Positions 1-11,000 of a stretch of DNA of 64,000 bases are shown here, in pieces (position 1 is the first letter of the stretch; each line of letters opens with the position of its first letter). The stretch spans positions 2,947,101 to 3,011,100 of the forward strand of contig JAEVLN010000003.1 of NCBI GenBank assembly GCA_018350325.1. The letters are read 5' to 3'. The translations under genes were made by a program, and so were the position numbers. The DNA comes from Globodera rostochiensis. Lineage: Eukaryota; Nematoda; Chromadorea; Rhabditida; Heteroderidae. The notes beneath the pieces are model-generated. The model did no database searches. It was not told the origin of the DNA and saw only the letters and a list, made by a program, of their open reading frames with translations.

Positions 1-114
1 ACGAACACCTAAGCTCTTTTGAAATTTAAGGATAAAAACGAGTTGATTAAAAAACCAGTTGGTGTATTTAAAAATATTATTTGTTACTTTTACAAAATAT
101 TGATCTGATTGCAC

Positions 115-259
115 GCGATTCCTGCATTTTTTCAGAAAAAAATGTTGGCACTGAAGTGTACCAGCACTGAAGTGTGCTGGCACTGAAGTGTACCGGCACT
201 GAAGTGTGGGCACTGAAGTGTGCGTCTCTGAAGTGTGGGCACTGAAATGATGTGTACCG
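115..259. mobile_element. Terminal arm of a MULE-like element (tandem-repeat inverted end)
   Basis: About seven degenerate copies of a 15-16 bp unit containing CACTGAAGTGTACC. The arm starts with a non-repeated stretch (CGATTCCTGCATTTTTT) and ends in CTGAAATGATGTGTACCG. Both landmarks recur in the same order in the right arm of the element at 21594-22672, so this is the equivalent end of a second copy. Its other end lies outside the window or is lost. Confidence 0.6.
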
Positions 260-437
260 ATCTGATTCCGCTCAAAAAATATTCGTAAAATCGTACTTTT
301 AAAAAAAAGCGTCAGGGGAATGAAGTGTGAGATTGTCAGAGGCAGGACCCAAAAATTCCATTTCACTCTAGTTAAAGGCGTTATGTATCACCTCTTCATC
401 CATCCCTGTTTTTAGGCCGTTTTTATTTTCTTAAATT

Positions 438-1219
438 ATGGACGATGGTTCTGTCCCGGCGCGTGAAAAGGAAGAGCAGCCTGAGCTAGAGAGATTGAAA
501 AAGGAGTGTGCTAAGTTAAGAGCTTCCCAAAAGCAATATTGGGACGAGGACTAGGAACGTGTCGCGAAAATTCAGACGCTTGAAACGGAAAAGAAAGCAT
601 TGGAGTCTGACAAAGACTCAAAGGTAGCTAGGGGCAAGGCCGTGCAATTGGGCCTAGGAGGAGGAAAATTTGATGAAAATTTTGCTGGTGTCTTAGTCAC
701 AAATTTATCGTTTTTTTTCTTAAATGAGGGATTAACAATGAGAATTCCTCTTAAGTTTTAATCCATTCCCATTTTTAGGCCAAAGAAATGTGCTAATGAC
801 TGTGCAGGTAACTGAACAGGCCGAACAAATACTGCAACTTCAGGAGGAAAATCGACGTCTCCGAGAAGAAAATCAACGCCTCCATGAAGAAAATCGAGGT
901 CTCGGGGAAGAAAATAAGGACGTATGGAATGACATGAAGAATTTGTTGACAAAAACGATGAACTTGAGCGCAAAACAGAAGCACAGGACGCGGAAATTCA
1001 GCAGTAAGCGGAAAAAATAGAAGCGCAGGATACGGAAATTCAGCAACCTTAGGAAAAAAAGGAGCAAGCGGAAAAAATTGGGCAATTGAAGGACAGAATT
1101 GTGTACCTGGAGAATGCAGTTGCGCGTTTGCTGCAAGACGTGCAGCAACTTCGGGAAAGTGGCGGACCGCGCAGCGCGCCTGTTCGAGAGGCCCGCATGC
1201 AGGTGGCGCAAAATTTCTA
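438..1219 (+). pseudogene. Decayed coiled-coil protein gene
   Basis: An ATG at 438 opens a charged, heptad-like reading frame (about 38 codons, rich in E, K, Q) that meets an in-frame TAG at 552-554; the same frame stays coiled-coil-like beyond it. A splice acceptor near 777-778 leads into a second segment (about 790-960) with repeated EENRRL/EENQRL motifs. From about 955 the coiled-coil signal moves to another frame (DELERKTEAQDAEIQQ) with further in-frame TAA and TAG stops, and ends near 1219. One frameshift and three stops in otherwise coding-like sequence suggest a recently broken gene. The family is not recognised; the style resembles the coiled-coil genes at 44-60 kb but the sequence does not match them. 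Confidence 0.45.
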
Positions 1220-1604
1220 AATTTTGCAATTTTTTTTTGTTCGGGAGTGGGGGATTTAAAGGAAAGTTTCCTTTTTCACTAGGAAAAATATAAATGTTTG
1301 TATTATATTTTGGGGATTACCGGCTTGAATGTGAAACAGCATTTTTTTTGGCGAGGTTTTCAAGAATTTTGAAAAATTTTATATTAAAACAACTGAGGAT
1401 TTTGCACTTTTTGTCGGGTCCGCTCGTTTCGGCGCGATCAGTACGGCGCGGTTTTTTCGGCGCGGTCTCGTTTTGCGACCAGTTCGGCGCCCACACAAAA
1501 AATGTTAGTTCGGCGCCGACAAATATTAATATTGAAAATCGATTTTAAAAATTATTCGTTTCAATTATATTCCTGTTTTAGCAAGGACTTAAAGCTTCTC
1601 TTTT

Positions 1605-2050
1605 AATCTTTTTGTCAAAATACAACAACAATAAATATCAAATACTAAACAACAATGATCGATTACGCGTCCATAACGCAGTTTTGCGCAATACCCCTGA
1701 GAAATTCAATAATGTTTTGGGGATCAAATTTATCAAGAATATTCAAAATCCTGCCGTGAAGTTTTCGGAAACGCATTCTTCGCTGCGTCGATTGCGGCCT
1801 GTGCCTAAACCTAAGCTAGCTTAGACCTAATAAGCCTAACGAACCACAAGCAAGGGTGGCTTAGGACTAAGCCTAACAATCTCTAACTTTTCCCCAGTTA
1901 TTGTATCCGGCTTTTGGAGTTTGTTATTTAAATAAAAAAGTCGTTTTTCTTTAATTTTCAAAAATTCTCAAGACTGCGTTATGGATGTGTGATCGATTAA
2001 TGTTGTTTAATATTTGATATTTATTTATTGTATTTTGCCAAAAAGCTTAT
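1605..2050. mobile_element. Foldback (MITE-like) element
   Basis: The stretch 1612-1690 recurs as its reverse complement at about 1968-2045, roughly 70 bp with few mismatches (both contain AAATATCAAATA next to ATCGAT and CATAACG). The interior of about 280 bp carries no recognisable gene. CTTAGAC/CCTAAGC stretches near 1810-1880 give further local hairpins. No clear target duplication was seen. Confidence 0.55.
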
Positions 2051-2146
2051 TCGGATGTTTAAAACAGTGATGTCCCGGTTCCAGTTAGGGCATTTTTCGG
2101 GACCACAAATTTAAAAAAAAAAATTATTATCACTTTTTGTTTCCAG

Positions 2147-2324
2147 CGTTTCCGTGCCCATTGGCGTCGGCGATGAACATGGACAACAGGGTTGCAACGA
2201 ATCGGTTCCGGGGGAGGAAAATGGTAATATTAAAAAAGTGGGTTCCAAATCCCAATTTTTTGTCATTTCAGTTTTGCCGAGTTCAATTGGGTCGATGATT
2301 TGGGAACAGGACGGGTCGAACTAA
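2147..2324 (+). CDS. Possible last two exons of an unidentified gene
   Basis: A good acceptor (TTTCCAG) precedes an exon at 2147-2223 that ends in G|GTAAT. After a 48 nt intron an acceptor (CATTTCAG) opens 2272-2324, which ends in TAA. The phases agree across the junction and the peptide is about 42 residues, glycine- and acid-rich. An AATAAA lies near 2490. No upstream exon or family was recognised, so this could be a relic or a coincidence of splice-like sites. Confidence 0.22.
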
Positions 2325-2529
2325 CCAGTTCGGGAAGAGGACATCAACGTTTTGCCGCCGACTGCGTGAGTTTCAAATCCAACCGATTTTGACCCCGAAC
2401 CCAAATCGAACAATCCAAGCATTGATTTGTTTGTAACATTACACATCCAAACGCTGTCGCTACGCACTTTCCAATACTTTCCTAAATATGAACAATAAAA
2501 ATGTAATGCTTCTTACCTACGTGCACGAT

Positions 2530-4450
2530 TTTCAACATTTTTCTGAAATTTTTGCTTAAATTGGTCGCTGTTTTAAAAAATATTTTTATTATAATCTATT
2601 TAATAAAATAATATTTGAATAATTATAAATTTAGAATATATTTTATTTTGTTAAATTGGGGGCAAATTCATTGTTGAGAAAATAGTCCGTTGTTTGGAGA
2701 GAGTGGAAAAGAAACGAGAGACGGGGGGAGAGAGTGCGGTGTCCAACCCATCGCCTCTCTCCCTTTACACCCCATCAAAGAGTTGCCAAAACATTCTTTT
2801 AAAGTTTGACCCACAAGCGCCTTCCCCACAAATAATTGTAAACAAATTTTTGGGCTGCGGAGTGTTTAAACTCCGCTTAAAAACAAAGTACACGGATTTA
2901 AAAGATATTATAAACAAATGCAAACATTTTTGATTTTTTTTTCTCTTTTTCGATTAATATTGTCGAAATATCGATGATTGGATAAGATTTGCAGAACATT
3001 GTTTAATTGATGCACCCAAACTGGTATTTTTTATTTGGCACAATGGAAATCAAAAAAAATTAAATGGAAAAATGCAAAAAGAAAATTTTTTTGGAAATTG
3101 TTCGAATTTTGGTCCGAGATTTGAAGTCGGATGAATTGGAAGTCAGATTTGGATTCTACGACCGGATAACCCCTAGAAACATCTTCTTATCAACTTTGAA
3201 AAAAAAAAAAATTATGTTCCCAATTTTGAACGATTTTATGACGGGAATGGGTCAAAAATCATCAACTGAATCCTTCCAAAATTGACAAATTCGAAAACAA
3301 AAGAATTGATAAAAAATGGTTTGATCTACAACGATCATAATCTTCCACACCATTCTAAATTTTAAATCCCATTGGCAATGTTGAATTGGAAGTTCGGGCC
3401 AAAATTTGCTTTAATTTTAGTGCCAAGCATGGCCAACGAAACGCATGGGAATAAGCCGCGGTAGAATTGACAAATAAATTGGCGGTGTCTGCAAAAACAA
3501 ATAAATATTAAAGTCGCCCCCCCCTTTTTTAAGCCTAAAAAATTGGGCGGTTCCAAAACCTTCCCAGTCAACACTTATTATGTTCACGAACGAGAATTGC
3601 TTTGGGGATGATGCTTTTTGTCTCTTTTTCGTGCATTTTTGAACGATTTGTGCAATAAAAAAAGATTTGTTCGGAACTTTTAAATTCGCGTCCGGGGGTT
3701 TTCGAATTCGTTGAACTGGAGGGAGGGAGGTCAGAGATTCGGCCCCGTCCGTAACCAACAAACGGTGTCTGGACATTTGAGCCGCTTTTTTTTAAATGAA
3801 ATTGCCCTCAATTTTAATTTTGTATTCGGTCTAACCCAAACGCTCCCCGTTTAGCGTGTAAATGATTTGGCCATTTTTTAAATCGACGTCGCAGCCGACG
3901 ACGTCGGCGACATCAAACGGCGGCTTTCCTTTGATGACAGGACGTCCACTGAGGATTGTCCATTGTTTGTCGCAAGTGCTTAAAAATAAAAGTTATATTA
4001 AATATTTAAAGCGTAAATTCCATTTTCACAATTTGCGTGGTCACCATTTTGCTGATAGCAAATAAACAATTCAAATTTATATAATAAAAAGAGATTAATT
4101 CCCCCCAAAAGTGAATGAATGTCCATCCCCTCCCCCCCTTTTTTAGGTCAACATTTGCCCACCGCAAAAATCCATTCAATTTATAAGATAATCCCAACTT
4201 TCCGTCAGTTTATAAATATGTAATTTTATTTCAAAACGGTTAAAACATTCATTTATTACAGTACCGGTGTCCACTCTATTTTTTTCCACTCTCTCTCCGA
4301 ACAACGGACTATTTTTCCAATGAATTTGCCCCAATTTAACAAATATAAATTAAGTTTGTTCAAACATTATTTTTCGAATAAATTATTATATGTAATGAAA
4401 TATTTTTTAAATTAAGCGACCTAAGCAAAAATTTCAGAAAAATATTAGAG
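2530..4450. mobile_element. Long inverted-repeat segment enclosing a SPRY pseudogene
   Basis: Sequence at about 2530-2710 recurs inverted at about 4260-4450. Shared landmarks are TTTCTGAAATTTTTGCTTA, TTAAATTGGGG, CAAATTCATTG and AGTCCGTTGTT followed by GGAGAGAGTGG. The interior, 1.6 kb, holds a SPRY-domain fragment on the minus strand (3362-3978). This looks like a composite or foldback element that has picked up host gene sequence, but no transposase or target duplication was found, so plain inverted duplication remains possible. Confidence 0.4.
3362..3978 (-). pseudogene. SPRY-domain (SPRYSEC-like) gene fragment, frameshifted
   Basis: Two exons of a SPRY domain can be read on the minus strand. 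The first (from an acceptor at 3978) encodes GRPVIKGK and DVVGCDVDL, closely matching the SPRY exon of the gene at 43.8-47.3 kb. The second (ending in TAA at 3362-3364) matches the final exon of that gene (LFPCVSL, ANFGPNF). The intron between them is also recognisably homologous to the last intron at 46.86-47.19 kb. A single-base deletion in the last exon, near 3455, shifts the frame between VNST and LFPCVSL. Upstream SPRY exons are absent. It is a partial, dead copy of a SPRY gene. Confidence 0.75.
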
Positions 4451-4721
4451 CGACTTCAATCCGAGTCTGAAGAATTGCGCTACGTGGAGAGTTTGCGCAC
4501 CTTATTGTTGAAGATTTAACGAATTTGTTAAGAAATTGGATTTTCTGCATTTTATGACACTACTACGCTAATTAAGGATCACTCAACTTTTTGAATGTGA
4601 GAGCTTTGTATTATAATGACACTACGCTTGAATAGATAGACATCTGATCCCATTGCTGTTGCCCTTCTTTATTTATTGATTTATTGTATTCTGCTCAACC
4701 CATCCAACAAATGGTAAAACC

Positions 4722-5095
4722 CCAACTCGTTCCCCTTTTCAAAAGTTTTTTATTATAACTTCTTTCAAAGCTACCAAATCAATCATTTTTAGTATTATTC
4801 GAAAGCTTAAGAGCAGGAGAAGCTATTAGCAAGCAAAAGCTAAGCGATTAGCCAAACCTCAAAAAAGTTATGGCCAAGTGTTGCCAAAAAAGCGTTTTCT
4901 GGCCATAACATTTTTGAGAATTATCCAAAAGCTTAGCTTTTGCCTTTGAAAGCTTCTACTCATTGCCCGCTTTCGAATGATATCGAAAATGTTTGATTTG
5001 ATTAGCTTTGAAAGAAGTTATAACGAAAAAACAGTTGAAAAAGCCAACGAGTTGGGGTGAAACGAGTTGGCCGGGAACGAGTCGGGGTCCGTCCC
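4722..5095. repeat. Foldback repeat, family with GAAAGCTT/ATAACTT core
   Basis: A near-palindromic segment: the left half has CCCAACTCGTT, ATAACTTCTTTCAAAGCT and ATTCGAAAGCTTA; the right half has the inverted order ending in CCAACGAGTTGGGG. A close second copy is at 51148-51490, and looser relatives are at 22800-23150, 30735-31010 and 42655-42790. It carries no open frame of interest. Confidence 0.6.
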
Positions 5096-5276
5096 CAACA
5101 AATAATGTAATGCCAACTTTGATTTTTTGTCAGTTATTATCGGGTTTTCCTTTTTGCACAATGTGAAAGAAAAGCGGATGCATATGAGTGTCTGAGCAAT
5201 TGGTTTCATCACCCAAACAAAATTTTATTCTATCTTTCTTACGCACATAAAGCTTATTTAGCGATTAGATCAAAAA

Positions 5277-6462
5277 ATGCAGATGAAACAAGCAAAGCAG
5301 TGCGAGATGTGTCTGCGCAATCACGCGAGGGGACAGTGCTGCCGTTGTTGGGGCTACGGACATGCAACCTCGCGCTGTCCGACGGGTGGCGGCAGCAGCA
5401 ACGAGACGGGCGGCAAGCGTTGCATGGCCTGTCGGACCGAAAATCACACAGTGGCCGAGTGCTGGTTTCTGGACGGCTGGAGTAAGTTGGGTTGCGCGTT
5501 GTTGGTGCAGACTCTATGCATTGAAATTCTTGCACTCACTTATTACTATTCAATTAAATCGTCATTGAATAAGGGACGCTCATCTGCACCATAGTTAACA
5601 GGGCGGCAGCCATGGGCATGCAGGCACCGGACGGGCTGAAACTCGGCGCGCGCTACTGTTTTGCGTGCTTTGAAGCCGGTCATACGCTCGTGCAGTGTTC
5701 GTCGTGGGCGAGGGCGGAGTACTTGGCTGAGTTGGACTTGAATGCGCTCACGCAGCGCCACCAAACTGGTCATTGGGTCGAAGCGGATGGGTCGACGCGG
5801 CCCTTCGGTTAGTTGTTGTGGCCTGTGGCCTTGTCATTGTTTGGACGCATTCGCTTACAGCCCCTTCGTGCTGGACTACAAGAGCGCCCTACAACGTAAT
5901 CTGGCCGCCGGTGACTCCTCTCCAGGCGGCAGCTCGACCTCCGCCGCAGCAACGTCGCGTGCCAGTGCCACTGCGCGGCCGCTACCAAAACGGGATGCCG
6001 ATGCCGCTACGGCCGCGGGTGGGCCAGCCACCGGCACGAACAAGCCCGGTTCGTGTGTGGTGTTTGTTGTTTGCTTGTTAAGGGCGGCAGTTTTAGACTG
6101 CGCCACGCAATGGCGGGCCCATGTAGTAATTTTCCTGAGCTCTACCATTATTCTATGGGCTTACGGTTGCCTAATATGTATTTGCAGGGCGGCAGCGACG
6201 GTACTAACAGCGCCGTGTGTGGACGTGGGCGGATCTTCGGTTGTGTTGGTGTATGCCGGGGCAGCCGCTACGGCACCATCAACGACACCATCATTGCACC
6301 GCCACCGAGCCGGGTTTGTTGAGACTATTGAACGGTTCCGTTGATTACATGCTTTGCCAGGAGGAAGCACAGGACACTCGGGCGGCAGCGCACTTTGTTT
6401 ACACCCCGGCCGCAGTTTCGAAACGTGTTAACCAAATCCTAGTACAACTTTTCGAACAGTAG
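5277..6462 (+). CDS. Protein with four CCHC-type zinc knuckles
   Basis: Five exons give an uninterrupted 277-residue frame: 5277-5481, 5595-5807, 5861-6048, 6188-6313, 6361-6462. All junctions are GT-AG and in phase, and the ATG at 5277 is the first in frame. The N-terminal third contains closely spaced zinc knuckles: CEMCLRNHARGQC (CX2CX3HX4C, one residue short), CCRCWGYGHATSRC and CMACRTENHTVAEC, then in exon 2 CFACFEAGHTLVQC (all CX2CX4HX4C). Exon 3 encodes a proline/arginine-rich segment, exon 4 a glycine-rich one, and the last exon a short amphipathic tail. Such knuckles bind single-stranded nucleic acid in Gag proteins and RNA-binding host proteins. No protease, reverse transcriptase or LTR was seen nearby, so it may be a domesticated Gag-like or an RNA-binding host protein. 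Base composition is clearly more GC-rich than the flanks. The function is inferred only from the knuckles. Confidence 0.7.
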
Positions 6463-6674
6463 ACACATTTTGCCAGTTGTCCCTTTGGCAAGGATTGTTG
6501 TTATTTGGTAAAATTCTTGCAATTGAGATTCTGGAGCAACAGCTATTTAAATTTAATAGGAGTCGGACCGGAAGCGATCAAACCGTTGCTGAATTTGAAC
6601 ACACTAAAGTAAATTTTACAGAAAACCCCAAAAAATATTGACAAATTCCAAAACAAAATAAATGGATAAAATTA

Positions 6675-6735
6675 GCGTGTAAATAATTTGGCTATTTTTT
6701 AAATTGACGCCGTAGCCGACGACTTTGCCTTCCCA
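6675..6735 (-). pseudogene. Short SPRY-domain fragment
   Basis: On the minus strand the stretch reads VVGYGVNLKNSQIIYTL, matching the DVVGCGVNL...IIYTKNG part of the SPRY exons at 46.6 and 60.3 kb. No splice-linked neighbours in the right order. The matching C-terminal exon fragment lies at higher coordinates (7222-7345), the wrong order for a minus-strand gene, so the copy is scrambled. Confidence 0.55.
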
Positions 6736-6739
6736 AATT

Positions 6740-7220
6740 TTAATTTATTTTATCAACAAAACTGTAAACACTTACACATTTTTTCAAATGAGCGACGTGA
6801 CGAGATTGAAGTCACTACAACATGCCTGAGGGCTTTTTAAAATTAAATTTAAGTTCAATCAAATAAATTTAAATACAATAAAAAACACCGTAACAAGCAA
6901 TTTGCATTCTTGTTAATTGTTTTAGCCACATAGAAGTGCCAAAATATGTTTCATCGTTTAATTTATGCCCCAAACTGATATTCTTTATTCAGCACAATGC
7001 AAATCAAAAAAAAGTTAAATGGAGAATGCAGAACTTGCTCGAATTTTGGTCTGGGATTTGAAATCGGATAAAATGGAAGTCAGATTTAGATGCTACCATC
7101 TGATAACCCCTAGAAATACCTTTTTATCGACTTTGAAAAACAAAACAAAAAAATTTTATGTTCTCTCATAACGCACAAGTATACGTTGAGTATTTAATCT
7201 TATGTTATAAAACAGATGAG
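6740..7220. repeat. Non-coding; dispersed repeat shared with 2990-3190
   Basis: 6950-7160 is a diverged direct copy of 2990-3190 (shared TAACCCCTAGAAA and a following CTTTGAAAAA run). No gene was seen. The TAACCCCTAGAAA-type sequence also appears near 13380 and 41590 (inverted), so it is a dispersed family. Confidence 0.4.
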
Positions 7221-7221
7221 A

Positions 7222-7345
7222 AATTCCCCAATTTAAATCTCATCGGCTATGTTGAATTGGAACTTCGGCCCAAAGTTTGCTTCCTTGGTGCCAGAACTGC
7301 CCAACGAAACGCACGGAACCAAATCGGCGGCAGATTCGACATGTA
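7222..7345 (-). pseudogene. SPRY C-terminal exon fragment
   Basis: The minus strand reads SAADLVPCVSL and ANFGPKFQFNIADEI followed by TAA, matching the last exon of the SPRY genes at 47.2 and 60.6 kb. The exon frame is open, but it lacks a convincing acceptor and no upstream SPRY exon lies in the correct position. Adjacent sequence 7350-7460 matches 4020-4140 in inverted orientation. Confidence 0.6.
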
Positions 7346-8038
7346 AATTGAAAAGGGGGGGGCATTCACTTTTGGGAATTAATTCTTTTTCTTTTTATCA
7401 AATAAATTTGAATTGTTTATTTGCTCCCAGCAAAATGTTGACCCCGCAAATTGTGAGAAAGGAATTTCAAAAGCCTAAACTCTTTATTTCCCGCTTATTT
7501 GATGCTGATCAAAAAAGACAACTACATCAAGTTGATCAGACACTTCCTTCATAGAGATCCGCCGAAGACCGCAAATAGACTGAAAGTTGGGGGTAAATTT
7601 ACGGGAAAATCCCCGAGGACTGAGAATTTCTGGAATATAAATCCAAGCCCTTCCTCAATTTCGTTTTTTTATTCCCAATGACAATTTTATAAAATGTAAT
7701 AACAAAACAAAAAAAGACATTGTGACCTCTTTCAATGCAAAATGAGAAACAAAATAAACAGACAAAAAGCCCGAAAGTGCGAAAATCACATGGAGAATAA
7801 AAGAATTGGCTTGGAATTGGAATTTATGGGGATTTGCGAGCCTTAAGGTGAAATGATTTAAATTTGAGAAACGAAAAACAACACAGACAAAGGGAAGAAT
7901 GAAGAAATATGTTGAGTATTTAATCTAATGTTAATAAACCGTTGAGAAAATTTCCCAATTTTTGAAAATGAAGCTATTTTTTTATGGGTGGGAGAGGCGG
8001 GGGGAAGGGGTCATTGCCCTAAGGGTATGAAGAGTAAA
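7346..8038. other. Intergenic, no gene seen
   Basis: 7350-7460 repeats 4020-4140 in inverted orientation (shared GCAAATTGTGA, AATTGTTTATTTGCT). The remainder is AT-rich and presumably the 3' flank of the minus-strand SLC41 gene; no clear AATAAA on that strand was pinned down. Confidence 0.4.
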
Positions 8039-11000
8039 TTAGCCCGGAGGCATCGCTGTCGGCGGCAACGGGGTGGTTGTGGTCGTGCTGGACATCACAA
8101 CGCTGACCAATTCTTCCGGCTTCAGCAGTGCAAGCACAGAAAATGCCGTGAAGAGGAAGGAGGTGCCGAGAAGGTCGCCCATCGCTGTCAGATAGGGAAT
8201 TGCCGCGTTGTCGGGGTTCTGAAAATTTATGAAAAAATTTTTGGGAATTTTTTTTGGGGGGGGGGGCTTGATCACCTGACGCCAAAGCCACATCAACGGG
8301 ACCAGCCATTGGCACAGAAACAGCAGAATGGTCACCTTCAACAAAATGTTCAAAATTAAAGAAAAAAAAAATTTGGATTTTTGGACCTGGCCCAATGCTG
8401 CGGTTAGGTAAAGCGCTGAGAACAGAGGCCCCTGGACGACATAATCGCCACTCTGAGAATGGAGCAGAAAAATGACCCAATTGAAAAGCATATGGCCGGG
8501 CACACAAAGCATCAGAAGCACTCGCGCAGCACGCGAATCCTAAAAATGTTTAATAAAACAAAAACAAAAAAAGAGTTAAAAACGACGACAATTTTACTTC
8601 GTCGGCCGAGAAAAATGCCCTCGTCACGGAACAAAAGCGCCGCAGGCTCCATTCATTTGGCAACGTGCCAAGAGTGGCTGTCCGGTGGTAAAATGTCGAC
8701 AGTTTGGAAGCCGCCACCGCTGCCAAATTGCCACCGACGCCTTAGGGGACAGAGAGAGTGATTAATTTAAATAAATGAATGACTCACCATTCATCACCGG
8801 TTGGTAAAGTGCCATCTGCCGAAAATTGCGCATTGCCCTCTCCAACACAAAACCTCCGCTGCTGCTGATCATCCTTAAACAAATCGAGAGTTAGTCAAAA
8901 AGGAGGCAAAGAAATTAGAGACCGGAATTTTGAAATGACCGGATCCGGAACCGGTTCCGGAAATGAAAATCAACCCGGACCGGATTTTCACAAAAAAAAA
9001 TCTGGATTCCGTCCTACCAGATTCCAAAAGTGAAAATCAGCCCGGACCTGCATCATCCGGATAGTCAGGATAAACCAGGGTTTAGCAAAAAGCCGGATTC
9101 CGTCCCACCAGATCAAAATAATCCGGGGTCCGGTCTCTAAAAAAGAAAATGAAATTTTACATGGAAAATATAATGGGAGACCATCCATAACGAAGCACCT
9201 GAAATTGACGGCGTTCGTTTTTGTCATTATGAATAAAATGCAAGCAAATTGCCTGCCGTGCGTTGGCATCTCTCCACGCGACAATTGCACAAGCCGGAAG
9301 AAGCATTAAAAAAAACAAAATGGAGCAAATGCTTAGCCAATTTTGCGTCCGATGGGCACTCAGAAAAATGTTGCCGACCATCGACAGAACGGCCAATGTG
9401 GTCAGATCGCCTGCGGGGCTTTTTGATTTTTACTCGGAGAATTTTTGAATTAAAAAAGCAAACATTTTCTTTTAACAAAAACATTCAAAGCAAATCATTA
9501 AAACTAATAAGGTTAATTACTAATTAATAATGGACCAATTCCCTTTTAATGGAAAGTGTCAAGTGCTCTGAAAGTGTACTAATTATGAAAGCACCTAACC
9601 CATTTAAACGAACCAACCCACAGAGCCGTTATAGCTCAGTCGGTTAGAGCGTGGGTCTAATAAGCCCAAGGTCGCAGGTTCGACCCCTGCTAACGGCACA
9701 TTACCTTTTTTCGTTTTTTTTTCATTTAACAATAATTAATTTTGGACATTATTTCGTTTTAGTACCAAAAATCAGTTATTTTATGTAAATGGAAATTCAA
9801 TACAAAATTTTTTTTGAGATTTCTGAAGAGCCTGGGATTTGGTTCAAATATTGTAAAGCCAAAACTATTTTTTTGGATGAGCGTTTTAAATACCCAAAAA
9901 CTTTTGTTAAAACATAAGAAACAAAAAATGCCCATTTATACCCATCGAAGCAGCAATTGGGGCTGCCACATTGTCCGGATTCACTTGGTACCGTTTGGCG
10001 ACCAAAATCACCATAACCATCACACCGGACAGCACCAACGACGCCACCGAGGCGGTGGTCAACGCCGCCGACCCGACCAACACGGCATGGCCCCAGTCGA
10101 AGTCGCCGCGCGGAATCCACGCAAATGCCATCGCCGTGGCGGTGGCCAAAATCTGATTAAATTTTTTTTACAAAAAAATAATTTAATAACAAAACCTAAG
10201 TCTAAGCCTAAAATTTTATCTGTTGAAAAAAAAAATTCTTAACCTTTAAAAGAGCAAAAATAAAATAAAAAGGTTAAAATTTAAAATTTCCAATAAAAAA
10301 AATTGCGGCACGCACTGTGACAACAATCGCTTGTGTTTCGATAAGCGCAATGTTTGCCACAACGGTGGCATAAATTTGTTCCCGGCTGTCCATTTTGCCA
10401 ATGTTCGACTGCGTGGAGAGCCGTGACGCCAACGTCATCTCCAAATTGCCTTTGAGGCCGAGCAAAGCGGGCACCAAAATCAACGCCTGGGGCGCCTCCT
10501 GCGCGGAAAGGGCAAAAAAATTTCAACAATAAAAATTTGTGCATTTTTTTATGCATAAAAAACAAAACAAAACCCGATAAAATGACCAATGCTGCACTTT
10601 GTCGAAGACCAAACCGGCAAAAACCATGCCGAGCCCGGCGACCAGAAACGGAAACAAAACCTGTAAAAAATTGGCATTTTTTTTTTTTGCAAAATTATAG
10701 ACTCAGAAGGTTTACAAAAAGTTAATTTTTGAGAACAAAAATCACGGACCTCAAAAAAGAGGACCAACGCGGGCTCCGGTCGACCCGTCTGGTGCGGGTC
10801 ACGCCCACAAAGTGGGGGCAATTCCACAAAATCGTCGTCCGCATCGGCGCCACTTGAAACAGTGCCATTCTCTTCTGATAAATTTTGAATAAAAAATAAA
10901 TAAATTTGTTTTGTTTTATTTATTTATTAATTTTTAATTAATTATGAAAATTGCCCAACTTTGACTTGTCATCGGCGTGTGCAAATCGACTTGGTCCGTG

